NCBI RefSeq assembly: GCF_024508275.1
Contig: NZ_CP101989.1
Location: 1,302,001 to 1,366,000 of the forward strand
Direction: 5' to 3'
DNA from: Cellulomonas wangsupingiae
GTDB taxonomy: Bacteria > Actinomycetota > Actinomycetes > Actinomycetales > Cellulomonadaceae
DNA length: 64,000 nucleotides
In this document: one piece after another, positions 8,381 through 17,507 of the stretch
How positions within the stretch are numbered: the stretch's first letter is position 1
Layout: each line of letters starts with the position of its first letter
Translations under genes and position numbers: made by a program
Notes under the pieces: generated by a model
Seen by the model: the letters and a program-made list of their open reading frames with translations, nothing else
The model's database searches: none
Told to the model about the DNA's origin: nothing

Positions 8381-9152
8381 TCAATGTTGCGTTCCAGGTG
8401 ATCCACGTGCGGATGTCGTCGACGCGGGTCTCGGTCGCGCCCTGCGCCGAGGCCGTCTGCCCGAGACAGCCACCCTGGTGAGCGGTGTGGTGGATCGCGA
8501 CCAGCTCGAGCGTGCCGGAGGCGCCTGTGCGCAGTGCCGGTCCGCCCCCGTCGCCCTTGCAGATGGTGGACCCGGGCTCGTCGGCCTGGATGTCGAGCGT
8601 CCCCGTACCGACGGTCTCGACGGTGAAGGTAGCGGCGTGGGCGGTGTCGGGGACCCATTGCGTCGACGTGCGACCGTAACCGGTCACCGTCAGCTTCTCC
8701 CCGGCGACGGGCGCGTCGGTTGCGACGGCGACGGCAGCCACGCCGGTGACCGGGGAGGCCAACCGCGCCAGCACGACGTCCCGTTCGGGGTGTACGACCA
8801 GCCGCTCCACGCGCAGCACGTGCCCGGCGCTGCCGCTCAGGTCGGCGCGACCGACCGTGGCGGTCGTGACCTGCTTCGGGGTGCCGTCCACGACGGCGGC
8901 GCCCGGCGTGTCCGCGAAGCACGCCTTGGCGGTGATCACCCAGGACTCGTTCAGCAGGGCCCCGGAGCACGCCCGGACCTCGCCGACGTTGATCTTGACG
9001 GTCGCCGCGGAAGCAGCGCCGGTCGCCGGGTCACCCTGCACCGCGTGGGCGACGGGGACCGAGCCCGCGACGAACCCCAGCGCGACCGCAGCGGCGCACG
9101 CTGCCCGCGACGTGAGCGTCAGGGGTGCGGCGGGCTCGCCGCCACCGCTCAC
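7452..9152 (-). CDS. Secreted trypsin-fold protein with degenerate catalytic triad and three C-terminal repeats
   Basis: This 566-residue protein has a signal peptide (about residues 12-38, ending VPVAHA), an S1-type protease domain to about residue 255, then three repeats of roughly 103 residues. The fold landmarks are present, but the expected TAAHC block reads ITAKACF (about 70-76), so the catalytic His is Ala. The expected GDSGGP reads GDGGGP (about 200), so the nucleophile Ser is Gly. An Asp remains in ERDVVLARL. Each repeat has GQV-I-GWAWDPDT and VHIYIDGVG motifs plus two Cys in TACVY-IN and VLGC, a module common on actinobacterial cell-wall enzymes. GTG 9152 is chosen because it begins just before the signal peptide. 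It is probably a non-catalytic surface or binding protein. Confidence 0.75.
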   Translation of the reverse strand: MSGGGEPAAPLTLTSRAACAAAVALGFVAGSVPVAHAVQGDPATGAASAATVKINVGEVRACSGALLNESWVITAKACFADTPGAAVVDGTPKQVTTATVGRADLSGSAGHVLRVERLVVHPERDVVLARLASPVTGVAAVAVATDAPVAGEKLTVTGYGRTSTQWVPDTAHAATFTVETVGTGTLDIQADEPGSTICKGDGGGPALRTGASGTLELVAIHHTAHQGGCLGQTASAQGATETRVDDIRTWITWNATLTQKTPVGHVDAVVPDRGQVTIRGWAWDPDTSAPINVHIYIDGVGAAVRADLDRPDIGASQGTAPARGFTYTRTLADGDHTACVYGINVGTGSNPVLGCYDFSINTKAPIGVIEAVVHETGQVSISGWAWDPDTPAPTDVHIYIDGVGVAVRADRDRPDVAASHGTTPTRGYSHTRALAPGEHTACVYAINIGPGDNTVLGCRTFSVDTRPPVGAVDGVSVRNGQVSISGWAWDPDTSAPTDVHIYIDGVGVAVRADQNRPDVAAAFGTAPTRGYSHTRAVSPGSHTACIYAINIGRGDNTVLGCRTFSG

Positions 9153-9583
9153 CTGGCGCCGGGTCGGCGCTCGAGCAGGATCGACGTCGATGCCTTCCGG
9201 GCAGCGAGGCCGATGTCGACCGGTGACCCCGGGCACGACCGCAACCAGATCATGAACGAGCGACCGCCACGCTGAGCGCACCACAGGGCCCCCTAGAGAC
9301 GCCACGCCGGACGACCACCAGCCGGCGGCGGCGGTCGTGAATCACTGCCCAGACGCACCACCACGGTCGGCCCGCGAGACACGTCGTCGGTCACGACAGG
9401 AGGGCCGCGAGCAGGGTGTGAGAGGGGGATGGGTCCGCATCGGGCAGCATGAATCGTCAGCGCGGCCCCTGCGCAAAAGGGACGCATCCCCTTCGGTCAG
9501 GGATGCTAGCGCCCCGGCGGGTGCTCACGGGCGCACTTCGGCCGGTGGGTGCCGCCGGGCGCCGTCGGAGGGCGGGGTGCTCG
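9153..9583. other. Intergenic region without a recognisable gene
   Basis: About 430 bases separate the protease-like gene from the RelA/SpoT gene. I see no convincing coding frame, RNA gene or terminator. It should hold the promoter of the minus-strand protease-like gene, but no clear -10 box could be assigned. Confidence 0.5.
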
Positions 9584-10288
9584 TCAGCGGGGCGACGGTG
9601 CGGGCGTCGCGGCACCGTCCTCGCCCAGGTCCCGCACCTCGCCGCGCAGCCGCCCCATGCGCGCGTCGAGCTCGGCCGCCGACGCGGCGGCGTCGAGCAG
9701 CTCGTCCCGCAGGTGCGGGGGCAGGGCGCCGCGGTACTTGTAGGACAGCTTGTGCTCGACGCTCGCCCAGAAGTCCATCGCGATCGTGCGGATCTGGATC
9801 TCCACGAACACGTGCTCGGTGCGGTCCGAGAGGAACACGGGGATCCGCACGATGAGGTGCAGCGACCGGTACCCGTTGGCCTTCGGGTGGGCGATGTAGT
9901 CCTTGCACTGCACGACCTCGACGTCCGGCTGCTGGGAGAGCATGTCCGCGACCCAGTAGGCGTCGGACTCGAAGCTGCACGTGATGCGGATGCCGGCGAT
10001 GTCGCGGATGCGCTCGCGGATCGTCGGCAGGTCGGTGCCGCAGCCGTACCGGACCGACTTCTCGAGGATCGAGTCCATGGACTTCAGGCGCGACGTCACG
10101 TGCTCGATCGGGTTGTGGTCGTGCGTCTGGCGGAACTCCGAGCGCAGGATCCGGACCTTCGTCAGCATCTCCTCGATGCCGAACTCGTACCCCATCCGGA
10201 ACCGCGCCAGCTCCCGCTGCGCATCGCGCATCCGGGCTGCGACCACCGTCGCGTCGGCGGGTCGTGGACGCACCTCGGTGGCAGCCAT
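9584..10288 (-). CDS. Small alarmone synthetase-like RelA/SpoT domain protein
   Basis: This 234-residue protein carries only the (p)ppGpp synthetase domain, without HD hydrolase or TGS/ACT regulatory domains. That is the size and layout of RelQ/YjbM-type small alarmone synthetases, which transfer pyrophosphate from ATP to GDP or GTP. Visible motifs are [31 protein letters not shown] with the catalytic acidic residue, [14 protein letters not shown], and [26 protein letters not shown] 10288 begins a typical N-terminus ([10 protein letters not shown]). It is divergent from gltX, so starvation signalling and tRNA charging genes share an upstream region. The C-terminal tail after RDELLD is low complexity. 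Confidence 0.85.
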   Translation of the reverse strand: MAATEVRPRPADATVVAARMRDAQRELARFRMGYEFGIEEMLTKVRILRSEFRQTHDHNPIEHVTSRLKSMDSILEKSVRYGCGTDLPTIRERIRDIAGIRITCSFESDAYWVADMLSQQPDVEVVQCKDYIAHPKANGYRSLHLIVRIPVFLSDRTEHVFVEIQIRTIAMDFWASVEHKLSYKYRGALPPHLRDELLDAAASAAELDARMGRLRGEVRDLGEDGAATPAPSPR

Positions 10289-10377
10289 GCCCTGATCAAC
10301 GCCGCGGCGGACCGGTCGGTTCCTCGTGCTCGGTAGGCTGGAGGCGATCCCCGCTCCTGCCACCACCGAGGTGTTCC

Positions 10378-11889
10378 GTGTCCGCCAGCAGCCCCGTGCG
10401 CGTCCGCTTCTGCCCGTCCCCGACGGGGACGCCCCACGTCGGACTCATCCGCACCGCGCTGTTCAACTGGGCGTACGCGCGCCACGTCGGCGGCACGTTC
10501 GTCTTCCGCATCGAGGACACGGACGCCGCGCGCGACTCCCAGGAGTCGTACCTGCAGCTGCTCGACGCGCTGCGCTGGCTCGGCCTCGACTGGGACGAGG
10601 GCGTCGAGGTGGGTGGCCCGCACGAGCCGTACCGCCAGTCCCAGCGCATGGACCTGTACCGCGACGTCGTCACGCGCCTGGTCGACGGCGGCTACGCCTA
10701 CGAGTCGTTCTCGACGCCCGAGGAGGTCGAGGCGCGGCACAAGGCGGCCGGGCGCGACCCCAAGCTCGGCTACGACGGCTTCGACCGCGACCTCACCGAG
10801 GAGCAGAAGGCCGCGTACCGCGCCGAGGGCCGCGAGGCCGTCATCCGCATGCGCATGCCCGACGAGGACGTGACCTTCACCGACCTCGTGCGCGGGGACA
10901 TCACGTTCAAGGCCGGCTCCGTGCCGGACTACGTCATCGTGCGCGGCAACGGCCAGCCGCTGTACACGCTGGTCAACCCGGTCGACGACGCTCTCATGGG
11001 CATCACGCACGTGCTGCGCGGCGAGGACCTGCTCTCGTCGACCCCGCGACAGGTCGTGCTGTACCGCGCGCTGCTGGACCTGGGCGTCGCGACCGTCATG
11101 CCGCACTTCGGCCACCTGCCGTACGTCATGGGCGAGGGCAACAAGAAGCTCTCGAAGCGGGACCCCGAGTCCAACCTGTTCCTGCACCGCGAGCGCGGCT
11201 TCACCCCCGAGGGCCTGCTCAACTACCTCGCGCTGCTCGGGTGGTCCATCGCGCCGGACCGCGACGTGTTCTCGGTGGACGAGATGGTCGCGGCGTTCGA
11301 CGTCGCCGACGTCAACCCGAACCCCGCGCGCTTCGACCTCAAGAAGGCCGAGGCGATCAACGCGGCGCACGTGCGCCTGCTGGCTCCCGACGACTTCCGG
11401 GACCGCCTCGTGCCGTACCTGCACGCCGCCGGTCTGGTGCCGGCCGACTCGTACGCGGACCTGTCGGCGGAGCACCGCGCGCTCCTCGACGCGGGCGCAC
11501 CCCTGGTGCAGGAGCGCATGACGCTGCTCGGCGAGGCGGTCGGCATGCTCGGCTTCCTGTTCGTCGACGACGACGCGCTCGAGATCGCCGAGGACGCCCG
11601 GGCAGGGCTGCGGCCCGAGTCGGCCGACGTGCTGGACCGTGCCGCGCAGGTGCTGGCCGACATCCCGGCCGACGGTTTCACCACCGACGCGACGCAGACC
11701 GCCCTGGCCGCCGCGCTCGTCGAGCCGGTCGAGGCCGGCGGGCTGGGCATCAAGCCGCGGTTCGCGTACACGCCCCTGCGGGTGGCGCTCACGGGCCGGC
11801 GCGTGTCCCCGCCGCTGTTCGAGTCGATGGAGATCCTCGGCAAGGACGCCACCCTCGCGCGGGTCGCCGCGCTGCGCGCGAGCCTGTGA
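10378..11889 (+). CDS. gltX: Glutamyl-tRNA synthetase
   Basis: This 503-residue class I synthetase charges tRNA-Glu with glutamate. The HIGH-type signature is in [21 protein letters not shown] (residues 11-31), and the KMSKS-like loop is [14 protein letters not shown]. The central [22 protein letters not shown] block and the C-terminal anticodon-binding helical domain are complete, ending [22 protein letters not shown] 10378 is preceded by GAGGTG; a TAGGCT box near 10333 gives a transcript with a leader of some 30 bases. As in most actinobacteria lacking glnS, it may also glutamylate tRNA-Gln, but that depends on gatCAB elsewhere. The next gene overlaps its stop by four bases. Confidence 0.95.
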   Translation: MSASSPVRVRFCPSPTGTPHVGLIRTALFNWAYARHVGGTFVFRIEDTDAARDSQESYLQLLDALRWLGLDWDEGVEVGGPHEPYRQSQRMDLYRDVVTRLVDGGYAYESFSTPEEVEARHKAAGRDPKLGYDGFDRDLTEEQKAAYRAEGREAVIRMRMPDEDVTFTDLVRGDITFKAGSVPDYVIVRGNGQPLYTLVNPVDDALMGITHVLRGEDLLSSTPRQVVLYRALLDLGVATVMPHFGHLPYVMGEGNKKLSKRDPESNLFLHRERGFTPEGLLNYLALLGWSIAPDRDVFSVDEMVAAFDVADVNPNPARFDLKKAEAINAAHVRLLAPDDFRDRLVPYLHAAGLVPADSYADLSAEHRALLDAGAPLVQERMTLLGEAVGMLGFLFVDDDALEIAEDARAGLRPESADVLDRAAQVLADIPADGFTTDATQTALAAALVEPVEAGGLGIKPRFAYTPLRVALTGRRVSPPLFESMEILGKDATLARVAALRASL

Positions 11890-12611
11890 GCCTCGTCGAC
11901 GGCGTCCTCTTCGACATCGACGACACGCTCGTCGAGACGCGCGCCGCGTTCCGGGTCGCGCTGGCCGCGGTGCTCGACCGGTACGTGCCGGGCGCCGACG
12001 TCGACGCGGCGCTGGCGCTGTGGCGCACCGACGCCGGGGGCCACTACCGGGCGTACACGCGCGGGGAGCAGACGTTCGGTCAGCAGCGCATGACGCGGGC
12101 CAACGAGCTGCACGCCGCCCTCGGCGGTCCCGTGCTCGACGACGACGCCTATGACGCGTGGGAAGCCCTGTTCGACGACGCCTTCGCCTCGGGCTGGACC
12201 GCGCACGCGGACGCCCACCCGGTCCTGGCACGCCTGCTCGACGCGGGGATCCGCATCGGCGCGCTGACCAACGCCCGGCACGAGTACCAGACGAGGAAGC
12301 TGGCGCGCGCGGGCCTCGGCGACCGCCTGGAGGTGCTCGTCGGCGTCGACACCCTCGGATTCGGCAAGCCCGACGCCCGGGTCTTCCTCGAGGCGTGCCG
12401 CCGCCTGGGCATCGCGCCCGCCCGCACCGCGTACGTGGGCGACGAGCTCGACGTCGACGCGGTCGCGGCACGCGAGGCCGGCCTGGTGGGCGTGTGGCTG
12501 GACCGGCCTGGCCCGCGGCGCGTGCCGGTGTCCGACGCGGAGGTCGCCGCGGCCGGTGTGACGGTCATCCGGTCGCTCGACGAGCTCCCCGCCGCGCTCG
12601 ACGTGCCCTGA
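11886..12611 (+). CDS. HAD-family hydrolase
   Basis: This 241-residue soluble phosphatase-like protein starts with the HAD nucleophile motif [17 protein letters not shown] (D10 and D12 by count). It continues with an alpha-helical cap, motif II in [10 protein letters not shown], the lysine of motif III in [13 protein letters not shown] and motif [19 protein letters not shown]. It belongs to the large subfamily I group (phosphoglycolate phosphatase or haloacid-type), and the substrate is unknown. GTG 11886 overlaps the gltX TGA as GTGA, so the two are translationally coupled. It ends a few bases before a convergent methyltransferase. Confidence 0.85.
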   Translation: MSLVDGVLFDIDDTLVETRAAFRVALAAVLDRYVPGADVDAALALWRTDAGGHYRAYTRGEQTFGQQRMTRANELHAALGGPVLDDDAYDAWEALFDDAFASGWTAHADAHPVLARLLDAGIRIGALTNARHEYQTRKLARAGLGDRLEVLVGVDTLGFGKPDARVFLEACRRLGIAPARTAYVGDELDVDAVAAREAGLVGVWLDRPGPRRVPVSDAEVAAAGVTVIRSLDELPAALDVP

Positions 12612-12624
12612 GGCCGCGGCGGGC

Positions 12625-13368
12625 TCAGCGGCGCCGGGCGGTGTAGACGCGCGTGGTGTACGGGACGGCCACGCGCTCCCGGCCGACGAGGTCCGGGTGG
12701 GTCGTGACGAGCGTGCGCACCCGCTCGAGCAGCGCCGCGCGCTCGTCCGCGGGCAGCACCAGCGCGTACGAGCGCGTGCCCGCCAGGCGCACCAGGTCCT
12801 CGGGGGACACGGCGTGCTCCCAGCGGACGTCCGTGCGCAGGACGTCGGTGAACGCGTCCCCGAGGGTCGGGTGCGTGCCGCGGGCGAGCTGCGGTCCCGC
12901 CACCTCGTGCAGCAGCGCGCCGTAGGCGCCGACCCACGGCACGTCCTCGTCGCGGTCGTTCCACACGATGCCCAGGGTGCCGCCCGGGCGCAGCACGCGC
13001 GCGACCTCGGCCGCGGCGGCCGGCTCGTCGAACCAGTGCCAGGCCTGGGCGACCGTCACGGCGTCGAGCGACGCGTCGGGCAGCGGGATCGCCTCGGCGG
13101 TCCCGGCGTGGACCTCGACCTGCGGCAGCAGCGCGACGAGCTGCTCGCGCATCCCGTCGGCAGGCTCGACGGCCACGACCCGGACCCCGCGCGCCACCAG
13201 CGCCTGCGTGAGCTTGCCGGTGCCGGCCGCGAGGTCCAGCACGTCGCGGGCGCCGTCCGGCAGGAGCAGGTCGACGGCCTCCTCGGGGTACCCGGGGCGG
13301 ACGGCGGCGTACTCGTCGGCGTTGTGCGTGAACGACGCGGCGTGCGCGGTCTGGCGGTCGTCGGTCAT
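12625..13368 (-). CDS. Class I SAM-dependent methyltransferase
   Basis: This 247-residue protein opens with ASFTHNADEYAAVRPGYPEEAVDLL, the start typical of type-11 methyltransferases. SAM motif I is DVLDLAAGTGKLTQALV (about 40-56), followed by VVAVEPADGMR, the motif II region DASLDAVTVAQAWHWFDEP and EVARVLRPGGTLGIVWNDRDED. It lies 13 bases after hisN on the minus strand, with GGAG before its ATG, so it is probably the last gene of the hisN transcript. The substrate is unknown. Confidence 0.8.
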   Translation of the reverse strand: MTDDRQTAHAASFTHNADEYAAVRPGYPEEAVDLLLPDGARDVLDLAAGTGKLTQALVARGVRVVAVEPADGMREQLVALLPQVEVHAGTAEAIPLPDASLDAVTVAQAWHWFDEPAAAAEVARVLRPGGTLGIVWNDRDEDVPWVGAYGALLHEVAGPQLARGTHPTLGDAFTDVLRTDVRWEHAVSPEDLVRLAGTRSYALVLPADERAALLERVRTLVTTHPDLVGRERVAVPYTTRVYTARRR

Positions 13369-13381
13369 GGCTCCTCGCGGG

Positions 13382-14161
13382 TCAGGCGGACAGGATCTCG
13401 AGCACCTCGTCGTGCAGGTGCCCGTTGGTCACCACGGCGCTGCCGCCGTGCGGGCCATCCACGCCGCGCAGCGACGTGAACCGGCCACCGGCCTCGGTGA
13501 CGACCGGCACCAGCGCGGCCATGTCGTAGAGCTCCAGCTCCGGCTCGGCGGCGACGTCGACCGCGCCCTCGGCGACCAGGACGTAGGACCAGAAGTCGCC
13601 GTACGCCCGCGTGCGCCACGCCCTGCGCTGCAGGTCGAGGAACTGGTCGAACCGGCCGTGCTCCTCCCACTCGCGCAGGTCGGAGTACGACAGCGAGGCG
13701 TCCTCGAGCCGCTCGACGTTCGAGACCCGCAGCCGCGACGCGGCCGCCAGCGACTTGCCCGTCCAGGCGCCCGTGCCCTTCGCGGCCCACCAGCGCCGGC
13801 CCAGGGCGGGCGCGCTCACGACGCCGAGCACCACCTCGTCGCCGTCCATGAGCGCCAGCAGCGTCGCCCACACCGGCACGCCGCGCACGAAGTTCTTGGT
13901 CCCGTCGATCGGGTCCACGATCCAGCGGCGCGGCCCGTGACCGGTGTCCGAGCGCTCCTCGCCGTGCACCGCGTCGCGCGGACGGGCGCGCCCGAGCTGG
14001 GAGCGCACCAGGTCCTCGGCCGCGCGGTCCGCGTCGGTGACCGGCGTCAGGTCCGGCTTGGTCTCGACCTTCAGGTCCTGCGCCTTGAAGCGCGACATCG
14101 TCAGCGAGTCGACCGTGTCGGCGACGACGTGCGCCAGCCGGAGGTCGTCGTCGTAGGCCAT
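13382..14161 (-). CDS. hisN: Histidinol-phosphatase / inositol-phosphatase family protein
   Basis: This 259-residue magnesium-dependent phosphatase belongs to the inositol monophosphatase family. Its actinobacterial HisN branch removes phosphate from L-histidinol phosphate in histidine synthesis. The metal-binding motif WIVDPIDGTKNFVRGVPVW is at about residues 78-96, with the upstream catalytic Glu in VHGEERSD. The second signature, YDMAALVPVVTEAGGRFT, is near 210-230. Position next to rsgA and aroA matches the usual actinobacterial neighbourhood. ATG 14161 has AGGAG nearby. Inositol-1-phosphatase activity cannot be excluded from sequence. Confidence 0.85.
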   Translation of the reverse strand: MAYDDDLRLAHVVADTVDSLTMSRFKAQDLKVETKPDLTPVTDADRAAEDLVRSQLGRARPRDAVHGEERSDTGHGPRRWIVDPIDGTKNFVRGVPVWATLLALMDGDEVVLGVVSAPALGRRWWAAKGTGAWTGKSLAAASRLRVSNVERLEDASLSYSDLREWEEHGRFDQFLDLQRRAWRTRAYGDFWSYVLVAEGAVDVAAEPELELYDMAALVPVVTEAGGRFTSLRGVDGPHGGSAVVTNGHLHDEVLEILSA

Positions 14162-14246
14162 GGGGCTCCTCTACTACGGGCGCGGTACCCGTCCGCCGTC
14201 GTCGGCGGGCGGTCCGCGGCGTCAACCTACCGAAACGCGGGCCACA

Positions 14247-15332
14247 TCACCGGCCGCGCGCGCCGTCCCCGTCGCTCTCGTCCTCGACGCCGAGGCGGCT
14301 GACCAGCAGCCTGCGGAACGAGTCGAGCCGCGCGGCGCGTGCCGCGCGGACGACGTCGTCCGGCGCGTCGGCCACCCACTCGTCGAGCGTGCAGTCGGGG
14401 GAGTCGGCCAGGTGCGTGCACCCGCGCGGGCACTCGCGCGCCACCTCGTCGAGGTCGCCGAACGCCCCCAGCAGGTGGCTCGGGTCGACGTGGGCGAGCC
14501 CGAACGAGCGCACGCCCGGGGTGTCGATGACCCACGTCGGGGCGTCCGTGCCGTGGACCTCGAGCGCGATCGCCGAGGACGACGTATGACGCCCGCGGCC
14601 CGTCACGTCGTTGACCACGCCCACGGCGCGCCGTGCGTCCGGGACGAGGGCGTTGACGAGCGTGGACTTGCCGACGCCCGAGTGGCCGACCAGCACGGAC
14701 ACGTCACCGGTGAGCACGTCGCGCAGCTTCTCGAGCCCGACGATCGTGCGCTCGCCCGTCACGGGGTCGGTGCCGCGGCTCGTCACGACGACGTCGACGC
14801 CGATCGGCGCGTACATCGCGATCAGCTCGGCGGGGTCCGCCAGGTCCCCCTTGGTCAGCGCGAGCAGCACCTCCATACCGGCGTCGTACGCGGCCGCGAC
14901 GCAGCGGTCGATCATCCGGGTGCGGGGCTCGGGGTCGGCCAGCGCGGTGACGACCACGAGCCGGTCGGCGTTCGCGACGATGACGCGCTCGACCGGGTCG
15001 GTGTCGTCCGCGGTGCGGCGCAGCACCGTGCGGCGCTCGCCGATCCGCACGATGCGCGCGAGCGACCCCTCGGCGCCCGACGTGTCGCCCACGACGTCGA
15101 CCCGGTCCCCGGGCACGACGCGGTCGCGCCCCAGCTCGCGGGCCTTCATGGCGAGGATGCGCGTCTCGTCGGGCCCGCCCGGGTCGACCAGGACGGTGTA
15201 CCGGCCGCGGTCGACCGCGACGACCATGGCCGTGCGGGCGTCCGCGTGCTCCGGCCGCAGCTTGGTGCGGGGGCGCGAACCGCGGCCCGGCCGGATCCGG
15301 ACGTCCCGCTCGTCGTAGCGCCGGGTGGGCAT
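14247..15332 (-). CDS. rsgA: Ribosome small subunit-dependent GTPase A
   Basis: This 361-residue circularly permuted GTPase works in late 30S subunit maturation. The N-terminal OB-fold covers about 45-115 (TRILAMKARELGRDRVVPGD). The GTPase motifs come in permuted order: G4 LALTKGDLAD, then G1 GHSGVGKSTLVNAL, G2 region TGRGRHTSS and G3 DTPGVRSFG. The C-terminal zinc knuckle is in ARECPRGCTHLADSPDC, followed by a helical tail. Its ATG shares one base with the aroA stop (TGATG), so aroA and rsgA are coupled on the minus strand. Confidence 0.93.
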   Translation of the reverse strand: MPTRRYDERDVRIRPGRGSRPRTKLRPEHADARTAMVVAVDRGRYTVLVDPGGPDETRILAMKARELGRDRVVPGDRVDVVGDTSGAEGSLARIVRIGERRTVLRRTADDTDPVERVIVANADRLVVVTALADPEPRTRMIDRCVAAAYDAGMEVLLALTKGDLADPAELIAMYAPIGVDVVVTSRGTDPVTGERTIVGLEKLRDVLTGDVSVLVGHSGVGKSTLVNALVPDARRAVGVVNDVTGRGRHTSSSAIALEVHGTDAPTWVIDTPGVRSFGLAHVDPSHLLGAFGDLDEVARECPRGCTHLADSPDCTLDEWVADAPDDVVRAARAARLDSFRRLLVSRLGVEDESDGDGARGR

Positions 15333-16666
15333 CAGGCCGTCGGTCCTGCGGCGAGGCCGTCACGCACGACGCGCCCGTCGCCCGCCGACGCGGCGAGCAT
15401 GCCGGACCACAGGTCGACGAAGCCCGGCAGGGTCTTGGCGGTCGTCGCGACGTCCTCGACCTCGACGCCGGGCACGCGCAGACCGACGAGCGCGCCGGCG
15501 GTCGCCATGCGGTGGTCCGCGTACGTGCGCCACACGCCGCCGTGCAGCGGGCGCGGGGTGATGACCAGGCCGTCGGACGTCTGCTCGGCCTGCCCGCCGA
15601 GCCGGGTGATCTCGGCGGCGAGCGCCGCGAGCCGGTCCGTCTCGTGCCCGCGCAGGTGCGCGATGCCGCGCAGCCGCGTGGGGGAGTCGGCCAGCGCGGC
15701 CAGCGCGGCGATGGTGGGGGCGAGCTCGCCCGCGGCACGCAGGTCGAGGTCGACGCCGCGGACCTCACCGGTGCCGGTCACGGTCAGGACGTCCCCGTCG
15801 AGCGACGTCGAGGCGCCCATGGACGTCAGGATGCCGGGGAGCAGGCCGCCGGGCTGCGTCGTGCGGGCCGGCCAGCCGGGCACCCGCACCGACCCCCCGG
15901 CGACCATCGCGGCGCACAGGAACGGGGCGGCGTTCGACAGGTCCGGCTCGACCTGCACGTCGCGGCCCGCGACGGCACCCGGCTCGACGTGCCAGATCTC
16001 CGGACGCGAGTCGTCGACGACGACCCCGGCGGCGCGCAGCACGTCGATCGTCATCTCGATGTGGGGCAGGCTCGGCAGGGTCGGGCCCGTGTGCCGCACG
16101 GTGAGGCCCTGGTCGAACCGTGCCCCCGCGAGCAGCAGGCCGGAGACGAACTGGCTGGAGCCCGACGCGTCGACGTCGACGTGCCCGCCGCGCACCGACC
16201 CCCGACCGTGCACCGTGAACGGCAGGTGGCCCGGCTCACCCTCCTCGTCGACCCGCACGCCGAGCGCCCGCAGCGCCCGCAGCAGCGGGCCCATCGGCCG
16301 CACGAGCGCCTCGACGTCACCCTTGAAGTGCACGGGACCGTCGGCGAGCGCCGCGACGGCCGGCAGGAAGCGCATGACGGTGCCGGCCAGCCCGCAGTCG
16401 ACGGTCACGTGGCCGCGCAGCGCGGCGGGCGTGACGCGCACGGCGTCGCCCGCCAGGTCGACCTGCACCCCGAGGGTCTCCAGCGCGCCGGCCATCAGGC
16501 GGGTGTCCCGCGAGAGGAGCAGCGAGCGCAGCGTGCTCGGCCCGTCGGCGAGCGCCGCCAGCACGAGGTAGCGGTTGCTCAGGGACTTCGAGCCGGGCAC
16601 GGCGACGGTCGCGTCCAGCGGCCCGTCGGCGACGGGGGCGGTCCACAGGTCGGCGTGCGTCGTCAT
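15332..16666 (-). CDS. aroA: 3-phosphoshikimate 1-carboxyvinyltransferase (EPSP synthase)
   Basis: This 444-residue enzyme joins shikimate 3-phosphate and phosphoenolpyruvate in the sixth step of the shikimate pathway. Substrate-binding signatures are complete: [20 protein letters not shown] at about 21-40, [17 protein letters not shown] near 98-115, [41 protein letters not shown] and [19 protein letters not shown] 16666 is supported by a TAGCCT box seven bases upstream on the minus strand, giving a leaderless mRNA. The frame remains open far upstream, but those residues are arginine-rich shadow sequence. rsgA follows with a one-base overlap. Confidence 0.95.
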   Translation of the reverse strand: MTTHADLWTAPVADGPLDATVAVPGSKSLSNRYLVLAALADGPSTLRSLLLSRDTRLMAGALETLGVQVDLAGDAVRVTPAALRGHVTVDCGLAGTVMRFLPAVAALADGPVHFKGDVEALVRPMGPLLRALRALGVRVDEEGEPGHLPFTVHGRGSVRGGHVDVDASGSSQFVSGLLLAGARFDQGLTVRHTGPTLPSLPHIEMTIDVLRAAGVVVDDSRPEIWHVEPGAVAGRDVQVEPDLSNAAPFLCAAMVAGGSVRVPGWPARTTQPGGLLPGILTSMGASTSLDGDVLTVTGTGEVRGVDLDLRAAGELAPTIAALAALADSPTRLRGIAHLRGHETDRLAALAAEITRLGGQAEQTSDGLVITPRPLHGGVWRTYADHRMATAGALVGLRVPGVEVEDVATTAKTLPGFVDLWSGMLAASAGDGRVVRDGLAAGPTA

Positions 16667-16673
16667 GCGCCTC

Positions 16674-16679
16674 AGGCTA
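16674..16679 (-). promoter_or_regulatory. -10 box (TAGCCT, minus strand) for aroA
   Basis: Read on the minus strand the box is TAGCCT and ends seven bases before the aroA ATG, indicating a leaderless aroA-rsgA transcript. Confidence 0.55.
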
Positions 16680-16701
16680 TCGGCGCGGGGGTGAGCGGGC
16701 G

Positions 16702-17253
16702 TCAGCCGTCCACGTGCTTGGCGGCCTCGGTGGCGCGGGCCACCTTGAGCGCCGCACGGTCGGCGCGGGCGTGCTGCACGCGCCACGACACGCCCGGTCG
16801 GCCCTCGAGGTCGACGCCGGCGAGCACGGCACCGCCCGTGAACGACAGGGCCCGGACGAACCGCGCGCTGCGCGCCTTCTTCTCCTCGGCGGTCAGCGCG
16901 CCACGCCGCCCGACCGGCAGGTTCACCAGGACGATCGGCACCGTGAGCCCGGCGAGCGCGAGCGCCGCGGTGCGCGGTGCACGCCCGACCGCCAGCATGG
17001 CGCCCGCCACGAGCATCGCCGCGCCGTGGGCCTGCGCGAACGTCGCGAGCTGCTTGTCGCTCAGCCCGCCGTCCAGGACCCGGCCGACCGGCGCGGGTGC
17101 GGCGCTGCGGGCCGACGCGGGCACCCGGGACGTCAACCCGTCGAGGCCGTCGCGCACGATCTGCGCGTGCCCGGCGGGATGGCGCAGGGCGTCGAGGCCC
17201 TCGCTGACGAACCACGAGGCGAACAGGGGGCGGGCGATGCGACGCAGCAGCAC
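16702..17253 (-). CDS. DoxX-family membrane protein
   Basis: This 183-residue protein has the DoxX layout: an N-terminal [23 protein letters not shown], then [19 protein letters not shown], a hydrophobic helix [18 protein letters not shown] and a C-terminal helix [21 protein letters not shown]. About four membrane segments are expected. GTG 17253 is chosen because GGAGGAA lies seven bases before it. DoxX proteins are linked to redox and thiol homeostasis in actinobacteria (for example with superoxide dismutase in mycobacteria). The gene starts opposite a SigR-type promoter region, so oxidative control is plausible but unproven. Confidence 0.75.
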   Translation of the reverse strand: MLLRRIARPLFASWFVSEGLDALRHPAGHAQIVRDGLDGLTSRVPASARSAAPAPVGRVLDGGLSDKQLATFAQAHGAAMLVAGAMLAVGRAPRTAALALAGLTVPIVLVNLPVGRRGALTAEEKKARSARFVRALSFTGGAVLAGVDLEGRPGVSWRVQHARADRAALKVARATEAAKHVDG

Positions 17254-17338
17254 GGGTTCCTCCTGGGGATGGTCCACCGCCGGTGGGCGGCGCCTCCCAC
17301 GCTAGTGCCGCACACCGACGACGGCGCGCGCACCCGCC

Positions 17339-17366
17339 GGGAATGCACCCGGTCGCACCCGGTGTT
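17339..17366 (+). promoter_or_regulatory. SigR-type autoregulatory promoter (GGGAAT-N19-GTT)
   Basis: GGGAAT at 17339-17344 and GTT at 17364-17366 are separated by 19 bases, matching the SigR/SigH consensus (GGAAT, 18-19 bases, GTT). It lies upstream of sigR and would let the sigma factor amplify its own synthesis during thiol oxidation. The first in-frame ATG (17376) is nine bases after GTT. Confidence 0.75.
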
Positions 17367-17375
17367 GGACCGACC

Positions 17376-17507
17376 ATGAGCTGTGCCGTCGTGACCCCTG
17401 CGCCCCCGAGCGCCCCCGCGGTGCTCACCCCGGGCCCTCTCGCCCCGTGGGGCGTGCCCGCCCCGCGCTCAGGTGACGTCCAGGTGCGCGGGCTAGGCTC
17501 GTGGACG
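17376..17507 (+). other. In-frame 44-codon N-terminal extension of SigR (predicted long isoform)
   Basis: ATG 17376 opens a frame continuous with SigR and without stops, adding 44 Pro/Ala-rich residues beginning [14 protein letters not shown]. It sits just after the SigR-type promoter, so the induced transcript would start almost at this codon. In Streptomyces coelicolor, the SigR-dependent promoter drives a longer, unstable SigR isoform. The same architecture is seen here; stability of this product is inference. Confidence 0.55.
17494..17499 (+). promoter_or_regulatory. -10 box (TAGGCT) of the housekeeping sigR promoter
   Basis: TAGGCT ends eight bases before ATG 17508 and would give the short SigR form from a vegetative, leaderless transcript. 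Confidence 0.5.

Noticed and set aside
5656..8970. Long minus-strand open frame through the methyltransferase, FAH and protease region
   Set aside because: Arg- and Gly-rich shadow; it conflicts with three well supported genes.
2..9152. Trypco2-like fragment and the trypsin-fold gene as one conflict system
   Set aside because: They are 7 kb apart with unrelated housekeeping genes between, and the protease is catalytically degenerate.
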